From positions 1 to 49,054 of the forward strand of contig JANXTS010000002.1 of NCBI GenBank assembly GCA_025352265.1: a stretch of 49,054 nt of DNA. Direction: 5' to 3'. The position numbers were made by a program, and so were the translations under genes. Shown here one piece after another: positions 43,247 through 49,054 of this stretch (position 1 is the first letter of the stretch; every line of letters starts with the position of its first letter). The notes beneath the pieces were generated by a model. The model was not told the DNA's origin, ran no database searches, and saw only the letters and a program-made list of their open reading frames with translations. The stretch comes from Variovorax sp. (lineage in GTDB: Bacteria; Pseudomonadota; Gammaproteobacteria; Burkholderiales; Burkholderiaceae_C).

Positions 43247-44566
43247 TCAAGTCGTCGGGCAGTTGATCACCTTGAATTCCACGCGCCGGTCGAGCGTATC
43301 GCGCGCGTCATCGGTGCCGAGTCCGGAGATCGGCTCACGCGAGCCCTTGCCGACGGCGCTGGTTCGCCTGGCCGTTCCGGGCAGGCCGTTGTCTAGGCGT
43401 TGAGTGATGTATTGCGCTCGCACCAATGACAGTCGATCGTTCAACGGTTCAGGCCCGGTGCGGCTGGTATGCCCCGACACTTCCATGCAGGCGTTGACTA
43501 CGCCAGTGCGTGCACCGATCTGCTTTAGCCAGACCTGGTACTGCGTGCTGATCTGCTGATCGTTCACGAACAGCGTCGAGCCGGGCCTGAACAAGAACTT
43601 GACCGCGAGTCTTTTTTGCGCGATGCCGTAGTCCACGATCTTGCCGAAAGCCTGCGCTGCATCGTCCTTGCGGCCGAGCTTGAGGCTGGACAGATAGACG
43701 CCGTTGTAAACACGCAGCTGGTCGCCGCCACCCGAGCGCGCGATGCCGCGGTACAGGTCCAGCGCGTCGTCGTATCGGCCTGCGTTGTAACTGTTCATCG
43801 CGTCGTTGATCATGGCGGCTGCGACGATCTTGTCCCAATACGCGGCGTTGATCGGGTCGCCGACCTTGGTGCCCTGGCAGGTCTTCACGTAGCCATCGGT
43901 CGCGCCATCGGGTACCCAGGCCGGACTGTCCTGATAGAACGCGATGGGCGTCGAGTCGACGCCGTCGGGACGGGCGCGACCGAGGCCTTTGGAGACGATC
44001 TTTCCGCTCTGCAAGTCGACCAGCGCAAGGCACACGCGGTACCACTCGCGTGGCCCCGGCGCATTGCCGCCGGCCTTGTCGACTGCCGTCACCGTGCCGA
44101 TGAAAAGCAGCGGTGATCGTGTCAATGATGTTGTTGTGAAGGGCTGAAGGTCGTAGCGAGGAAAGTTCGCACGCAGCATGACGCCGATGCGCTGCTCTAT
44201 CGCTTGAGTTGCCACCGATTGGGCGCCGGTGTTGCCGTCGATCAGCGGATCGATGACAAGTGGCAGCCTGCGCGCGCCCTCCGGCAACACAGCCTTGCCA
44301 AAGAGGTTGCTGGCAGCGAAGGTAATCGCGTCGTCGAACGCCATGATGGGTGGCGGGGGTGGTGCCGCAGTTGACGATGCCGTCGTGGATGCGGCACCCG
44401 GCAAAGAAGAGCTTGCGCTGGATTGCGCGGGTGTTGTCCCCGCTGACGCAGCGGGTTGCGACGGCCGCGTAGAGGGTTGCTGTGTGCCGCAAGCAGTGAG
44501 AGTGAGGATTGCAAGCAGGGCAAGCGATCTTGCGAGCGTCGAAATGACGAATCCAGAAGATTTCAT
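43247..44566 (-). CDS. OmpA-domain lipoprotein, paralogue of the kinase-linked one
   Basis: A 439-residue lipoprotein with the same layout as the one at 9.1-10.4 kb. Its signal ends in LTLTAC, followed by a long Ser/Ala/Thr linker. Then come LPLVIDPLIDGNTGAQS, SLTRSPLLFIGTVTA, a TPR-like SYNAGRYDDALDLY, and an OmpA domain with CMEVSGHTSRTG, NDRLSLVRAQYI and LDRRVEFKVINC. The GHTS substitution and the two flanking cysteines are shared by both paralogues. No kinase gene adjoins this copy. It is codirectional with the PLD gene upstream, separated by about 107 bases. Confidence 0.85.
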   Translation of the reverse strand: MKSSGFVISTLARSLALLAILTLTACGTQQPSTRPSQPAASAGTTPAQSSASSSLPGAASTTASSTAAPPPPPIMAFDDAITFAASNLFGKAVLPEGARRLPLVIDPLIDGNTGAQSVATQAIEQRIGVMLRANFPRYDLQPFTTTSLTRSPLLFIGTVTAVDKAGGNAPGPREWYRVCLALVDLQSGKIVSKGLGRARPDGVDSTPIAFYQDSPAWVPDGATDGYVKTCQGTKVGDPINAAYWDKIVAAAMINDAMNSYNAGRYDDALDLYRGIARSGGGDQLRVYNGVYLSSLKLGRKDDAAQAFGKIVDYGIAQKRLAVKFLFRPGSTLFVNDQQISTQYQVWLKQIGARTGVVNACMEVSGHTSRTGPEPLNDRLSLVRAQYITQRLDNGLPGTARRTSAVGKGSREPISGLGTDDARDTLDRRVEFKVINCPTT

Positions 44567-44673
44567 CGAAGGATCATCCGGTCTCGATCACAGGCGAGCA
44601 ACAGGCCGTTTGGCCGAGTCGACTCGGCCAATCGACGCATGAACGTTACTTGCGCCCTGCCCACCCGGGCGGC

Positions 44674-46443
44674 TCAAAGCAGCTTGTCGGGCGCCAGTGG
44701 GCCGAAAAGCTTGAGGAGAAAACGCAGGCTGGCACTGGCATCTGGCTCGGTCGTCGTGTCTTGTAATCCGCTGCCTTTTGGTGCTCGCCAGATGAGTTTG
44801 CCGTCTGCAAGTTCGACGTGCCAAGCGCCTTCGCGCAGCGCAGCCTCGATCTGTGCGGTAGCGATGCGTGAAAGTTCGTCGCTTCGGATAAGCAATGCCA
44901 CTTCAGTGTTTTGCAGTTGTGAGCGCAGGTCGAGATTCATGGAGCCGACCACCAGCAAGCGGCTGTCCAGCACAAGCACTTTGGAATGCAGCATAGCTTT
45001 GGACGCGCCCGTCACGCTTGCACCGGACGCGCCGAAGGCGCTGCCAAAGTCAGCGCGACCACTTCGCAACTCATACAACTCGACGCCCATCGCCAGCATT
45101 TCCTCGCGATGGCGCGCGTACCCCACGTGGGCGACAGGGGCATCGTTGGACGCGAGCGAATTGGTCAGCACGCGGACGCGTACACCGCGTGCCCGCGCCG
45201 CAGCAAAGACTTGCTTCATATCGTCGCCCGGCACGAAATACGGCGAGGTGATGAGCAGATCGCGGCGCGATTGACCAATCAGCTGCAGCAAACCCTCTAC
45301 GACCGTTTCGCTCCCGGCCGCAAGGTCTGCAGCGACGTCGAGCGACTGGTTGGCGGGGCGATTCTGCTTGTCGCTTTGCTGGCTGATGACCAAGGCGGGG
45401 GCGCGTCCATCGCCGGCGTTCGGGCTGCTGTTGTCCGGTTCAATTTTGCCGGGCTGATCCGCTAGTACGACGGCAGGTGCCCATACGAAAGCGGCCTTGC
45501 CGAGGTCGATTGCCTTTTGGTCCCAGGCGTGCGCGCGTTGCTCAGGTGTGGGGTTCGTGTCTTCGGGGAGGGGTTCGTCTTCGGCTGGTTTGGGACCGTC
45601 GTCGGTGCGGGATAGGTCTCGGACGCCCGAAGTCTTGCCGGTGTCGGCTTCGCGCGCGCGATTCCGGATTCTGGTGAGGGCTTCCTGCGTCACGAGAGTT
45701 TCCACAGGATAGGAACGCTCGTTGTTCCAGTAGGTGTCGAAGCTTCTGGACAAATCGCGCACGATGGGGCCGGCAGCGAGCACGTCGAGGTCGACGAAGT
45801 TGCCGATCGTGGAATTGCCGAAATAGGCATCGCCGAGATTGCGACCGCCAGCCACTCCCATGACGTTGTCGGCGAGGAACAGCTTGTTGTGCATGCGCTG
45901 TTGCACACGCGATGCCTCGCCCAGAGAGTTGGCTATACGGGAGAGGCTCGAGTCACGGTCGCCGGCCAACGGATTGAACATTCGCATTTCGATGTTCTTT
46001 TCGAAGGCCAGCCCCAAGACGAGCGCGTCGCGGCCAGTGCTGTGAAAGTCGTCGATGAGGATTCGTACGCGGACGCCGCGTGCTGCCGCATCTCGTACGC
46101 CGGCGAGCAAACGGCCAGTGCTGGCATCGGCATGGATGGCGTAGTACTGGAGGTCGAGCGTCTTTTGCGCGGACTCGACCAGCGCGAGTCGGCTGCCGTA
46201 TGCCGCTTGTGGGCCGTCGAGTAAAACGAAGCCGGAGTCGAACCGGGCCGAAGCGGCGTCGTGCCGCTGCTGGACCAGGATCGCAAGCGCACTGCCTGTT
46301 GTTGATGCCAACGCTGCGGAAACCGGCCGCTCCACGTTTTTGGGCAACTGTGCGCAGGCTGACAGGAGCAGCACGGTGGCTATCGCCACACACCAGCGAT
46401 GCATGATTTTGATCGGATGCTGCGGGGCGCTGGAGATGGACAT
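44674..46443 (-). CDS. Phospholipase D-family lipoprotein (cardiolipin synthase-like)
   Basis: A 589-residue phospholipase D superfamily protein. A signal with lipobox LLLSAC places it in the envelope. Two HKD motifs are present: MHNKLFLAD followed by GVAGGRNLGDAYF, and MLHSKVLVLDSRLLVVGSMN. HADASTGRLLAGV and ILIDDFHSTG precede the first motif. A charged linker of about 100 residues with DDGPKPAEDEPLPEDTNP lies between the two halves. It may act like ClsC/YmdC or as a periplasmic phospholipase. An ATG 13 codons downstream (46404) would give a more typical lipoprotein start. Confidence 0.9.
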   Translation of the reverse strand: MSISSAPQHPIKIMHRWCVAIATVLLLSACAQLPKNVERPVSAALASTTGSALAILVQQRHDAASARFDSGFVLLDGPQAAYGSRLALVESAQKTLDLQYYAIHADASTGRLLAGVRDAAARGVRVRILIDDFHSTGRDALVLGLAFEKNIEMRMFNPLAGDRDSSLSRIANSLGEASRVQQRMHNKLFLADNVMGVAGGRNLGDAYFGNSTIGNFVDLDVLAAGPIVRDLSRSFDTYWNNERSYPVETLVTQEALTRIRNRAREADTGKTSGVRDLSRTDDGPKPAEDEPLPEDTNPTPEQRAHAWDQKAIDLGKAAFVWAPAVVLADQPGKIEPDNSSPNAGDGRAPALVISQQSDKQNRPANQSLDVAADLAAGSETVVEGLLQLIGQSRRDLLITSPYFVPGDDMKQVFAAARARGVRVRVLTNSLASNDAPVAHVGYARHREEMLAMGVELYELRSGRADFGSAFGASGASVTGASKAMLHSKVLVLDSRLLVVGSMNLDLRSQLQNTEVALLIRSDELSRIATAQIEAALREGAWHVELADGKLIWRAPKGSGLQDTTTEPDASASLRFLLKLFGPLAPDKLL

Positions 46444-46551
46444 GCGGCGATGATGTGATGGTAATTTCTTGTGTATAACGCAATCGCAATGGCCGGCGCT
46501 CGAGCGTCGGATTTGCGATGGGAACCGCTCCGGCTTGGCGCCTGACGACTG

Positions 46552-48453
46552 CTATCGCGTGGCTCCGAGCTCTTCTTGGCGCTCGAGCGCGACGAGCAAC
46601 TCGTCGTCGATCTGCGAATGGCGCTCGCCTAGTTCGGCCGCGCGCGATGCTTCGTTCGAATAGACGGCGCCGCCGTCGACCGCCAGCATCTCTGCAATCC
46701 GTTTCTGTTCCTCTTCCAGTGCTGCGATCTGTGTTGGCAACGCCTCCAGTTCGCGCTGCTCTTTGTAGCTCAGCTTCTTGCGAGTGACGACGCGCGCTGA
46801 TACGGCTTCGGTCTTCGGCGCTGCCGCTGATATCGCAGGTGCGGGAGCCGGTGCTGCCGCGGCGGCGCGTTGTTCGGCGATCTCTCGTGCGCGCTTCGAC
46901 TGGATCATCCAGTCGCGGACGCTGCCTTCGTATTCACGCCAGTGGCCATCACCTTCGAAAGCGATCGTGCTCGTGACGACGTTGTCTAGAAAGGTCCGGT
47001 CGTGGCTTACCAGGAAGACAGTGCCGTCGTAGTCCTGCAGCAGGCTTTCGAGCAGTTCGAGCGTGTCGATGTCCAGGTCGTTGGTTGGCTCGTCGAGCAC
47101 CAGCACGTTGGCTGGCCGCGCGAACAGGCGCGCCAGCAACAGTCGATTTCGTTCGCCGCCGCTCAGTGACCGGACGGGCGAGTTGCCGCGCGCTGGCGAA
47201 AATAGGAAATCGGCCAAATAGCTCTTGACGTGCTTGCGCTGGTTGCCGATTTCGATCCATTCGCTGCCGGGGCTGATGAAGTCTTCAAGCGTGGCGTCCA
47301 GATCGAGTTTGTCGCGCATTTGGTCGAAGTAGGCGACTTGGAGATTGGTGCCCCGGCGAATCTTTCCGCTGTCGGGCTCGAATTCGCCCAGGATAAGTTT
47401 GAGCAAAGTGGTTTTGCCGGCGCCATTGGGGCCCATCAATCCCACTTTGTCGCCGCGCAGGATCGTGCCTGTGAAGTTGCGAATGACTGTTTTTGTACCG
47501 AATGACTTGGATGCTTCGGTTAACTCGGCGACGATCTTTCCGCTCGACTGGCCTGAGGCGACGTCCATATTCACGCTGCCTTGCACATCACGGCGTGCGG
47601 TACGGTTGTCGCGCAACGCGTCGAGTCGGCTGATGCGGCTTTGGCTCCTAGTGCGCCGCGCCTCTACGCCTTTGCGAATCCAGATTTCCTCCTGCGCAAG
47701 CAACTTGTCGGCTTTGGCACTGATGACCGCCTCCTGCGCCAGTTGTTCTTCTTTCTGCAGAAGGTATTGTTCGAAGTTGCCAGGATATGAGCTGAGCTTG
47801 CCCCGGTCTAACTCGATGATGCGGGTGGCGACGCGATTCAGAAAGCTACGGTCATGCGTAATGGTGACCACACTGCCTTTGAAGTCGATCAGTAGCTGCT
47901 CGAGCCATTCGATTGAATCGAGGTCCAGGTGATTGGTAGGCTCGTCTAGCAGCAAGACGTCGGGGGATGCGACCAGCGCCTGTGCGAGGGCGACCCGTTT
48001 GCGGGTACCACCCGAGAGGGAGCCGACGCGTGCATCGCGATCCAGATGCAGTCGATGCAACGTCTCTTCGACGCGCTGCTCCCAGTTCCAGGCATCGAAG
48101 GCTTCAATCTTCGATTGGAGCGCATCGAGATCCAGCCCCTCCGCACCGGAGAGATATAGGTCTCGCACCGCGATAACTTCCGAGAGGCCCGCACTCGCGG
48201 CTGTGAACACGTCCGCATCCATGTCCAGCAGCGGTTCCTGCGCAACGTAGGAGACTCGCAGGTTTTGTTGGAACTGCAGCGCCCCATCGTCCTGCTTTTC
48301 AAGGCCAGCCAGGATTTTGAGGAGCGAAGACTTGCCAGTGCCGTCGGCCGATAAGACCGATGCGTTCGGATTCAAGTAAAGAGAAGTCCGCATTATCGAG
48401 CAGCGGGACGTGACCGTACGCGAGTTGTGCGTCGAGGAGAGTGATGAGTGCCA
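46552..48453 (-). pseudogene. ABC-F ATPase (Uup/YheS-type) with a frameshift at the first Walker A
   Basis: From the ATG at 48453 the product starts MALITLLDAQLAYGHVPLLD and ERIGLIGR, the start of the first ABC domain. At about 48345-48350 the reading moves by one register to DGTGKSSLLKILAGL. It then runs intact through SGGTRKRVALAQALV, LDEPTNHLDLDSIEWLE, the second domain (GPNGAGKTTLLKLILG, SGGERNRLLLARLF, LDEPTNDLDIDTLELLE) and a C-terminal coiled coil (LEALPTQIAALEEEQKRI). It is Uup-like, acting on ribosomes or DNA intermediates. Without the frameshift the protein would be about 633 residues. It may be a real lesion or a base-call error. Confidence 0.85.
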
Positions 48454-48662
48454 TGTAGCGCTGATTATCGGAGGCGAGGCCTGCTCGCACGTACAGAGCC
48501 CGGTGTATGGGCCGAAACGACGGTGGCATGCCTTTCCCGTGAACGTGTCGCACTGGACAGGCGAGCGAGCCGTCTTGACCCGGGAACGTTGCCGAAGACC
48601 GCAGGCTTCTGCCGGAGTGCTGGTGCACTTAGAGAAGCGGATAGACAGAAAAGCGGCAGTAG

Positions 48663-48692
48663 TTGACCGAACATCAAAAACTAGGACATAAT
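48663..48692 (+). promoter_or_regulatory. rrn promoter 1 (tandem array)
   Basis: TTGACC, an 18-base spacer, then CATAAT. Four bases after the -10 the block GGCTGCGCTGAAAA begins, as it does at all three promoters. Confidence 0.75.
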
Positions 48693-48774
48693 CGACGGCT
48701 GCGCTGAAAACGAGGCGACTGAAAGTTCTAATTAGGACGATTGTTCAAATCGATGACGGTAAAGGCCCCAAAGG

Positions 48775-48804
48775 TTGACGGGTTTCAAGTAAACAAGTCA
48801 TAAT
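48775..48804 (+). promoter_or_regulatory. rrn promoter 2 (tandem array)
   Basis: TTGACG, an 18-base spacer, then CATAAT, followed after four bases by GGCTGCGCTGAAAA. It lies 112 bases downstream of promoter 1. Confidence 0.75.
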
Positions 48805-48880
48805 CAAAGGCTGCGCTGAAAATGAAAAGCGTTTAAATCTCTTCTGAGAATTAAATTGCAGATCTTAAATGCAGAAAAAG

Positions 48881-48910
48881 TTGACAAGCTTTTAAAACAC
48901 ATGTTAGAAT
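48881..48910 (+). promoter_or_regulatory. rrn promoter 3 (tandem array, strongest -35)
   Basis: TTGACA (perfect -35), an 18-base spacer, then TAGAAT, followed after four bases by GGCTGCGCTGA. It lies 106 bases downstream of promoter 2 and in the most AT-rich context of the three. Confidence 0.8.
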
Positions 48911-48914
48911 CTGA

Positions 48915-49054
48915 GGCTGCGCTGATCACAGCAAAGCAAGCACCCGGTAGCAAACACTAGGTGAGCAGTTCGTTAAAAATTTACAGCCGATAAGCGTGGG
49001 CGTTTGAAGGTTAATTGCCAAGTTCTTCGGAACAAAGTCTTTAAGACTTTAAAC
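48915..49054 (+). promoter_or_regulatory. 5' leader of an rRNA operon (16S begins beyond the window)
   Basis: A boxA-like GTTCGTTAAAAAT at 48968-48980 is preceded by a possible boxB hairpin (CACC/GGTG, 48941-48963). It is followed by TTACAGCCGATAAGCGTGGG, a sequence typical of betaproteobacterial 16S leaders. At 49034-49050 AAAGTCTTTAAGACTTT is a near-perfect palindrome, a likely part of the processing stalk. No mature 16S sequence is inside the window. Confidence 0.75.

Noticed and set aside
1..49054. CRISPR arrays, insertion sequences or restriction/defence islands
   Set aside because: No regularly spaced short repeats, transposases, cas genes, methylase-nuclease pairs or toxin-antitoxin pairs could be recognised.

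Overview
This window is high-GC (roughly 60-65 % by eye) chromosomal DNA of a betaproteobacterium, most likely a Comamonadaceae member close to Variovorax. The placement rests on the style of the encoded proteins (Rep, PriA, HemE, MHS citrate-type transporter, MocR regulators, ESPR-bearing autotransporter) and on the rRNA leader at the right end. It is an inference from recognition, not from a database search. No insertion sequence, CRISPR array or complete phage is present.

Layout, left to right. Bases 1-533 look like the edge of an integrated element: a protein tail, then non-coding sequence, then only the 3' half of a tRNA-Phe gene, from the anticodon loop to CCA, followed by a probable native terminator. 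That is the form expected of an attR scar, with the element lying to the left. Bases 607-7471 are minus-strand genes: a Crp/Fnr regulator, phospholipase A1 (pldA), a small lipoprotein, Rep helicase, and two exported proteins of unknown role. A decayed AEC-family transporter lies on the plus strand between them. Bases 7630-10378 hold a membrane-anchored Ser/Thr kinase-like protein with several altered catalytic residues, coupled to an OmpA-domain lipoprotein. A paralogue of that lipoprotein lies at 43.2-44.6 kb.

Bases 10.4-20.7 kb carry core functions: priA, hemE, an Old Yellow Enzyme, a citrate-type symporter, and the run alaX-dsbD-thioredoxin-like protein. Bases 20.8-31.1 kb are a mixed metabolic and periplasmic stretch: a sorbosone-dehydrogenase-like lipoprotein, an MDR reductase, an SDR lacking its catalytic triad, a creatininase coupled to a ModA-like binding protein, a PEBP protein, a GlsB-type membrane protein, an orphan Leu/Ile/Val-type binding protein, a GIY-YIG-like protein, an exported methyltransferase-like protein and a histidine phosphatase. 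Bases 31.3-35.5 kb are one large type V autotransporter.

The most system-like locus is 35.5-43.2 kb. Eight minus-strand genes (LysE exporter, EamA exporter, PLP aminotransferase, GST, PhzF-like protein, a frameshifted glyoxalase-like gene, a 64-residue membrane protein and a threonine-dehydratase-like PLP enzyme) are packed with overlaps or short gaps. They are divergent from a MocR regulator, across an intergenic region with repeated CTGTA-type half-sites. This suggests a regulon for an amino-acid-like substrate: export, transamination, detoxification and deamination.

The right end holds a phospholipase D lipoprotein, an ABC-F ATPase frameshifted at its first Walker A motif, and three tandem promoters with identical geometry that feed an rRNA leader. 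The 16S gene should begin just beyond the window.
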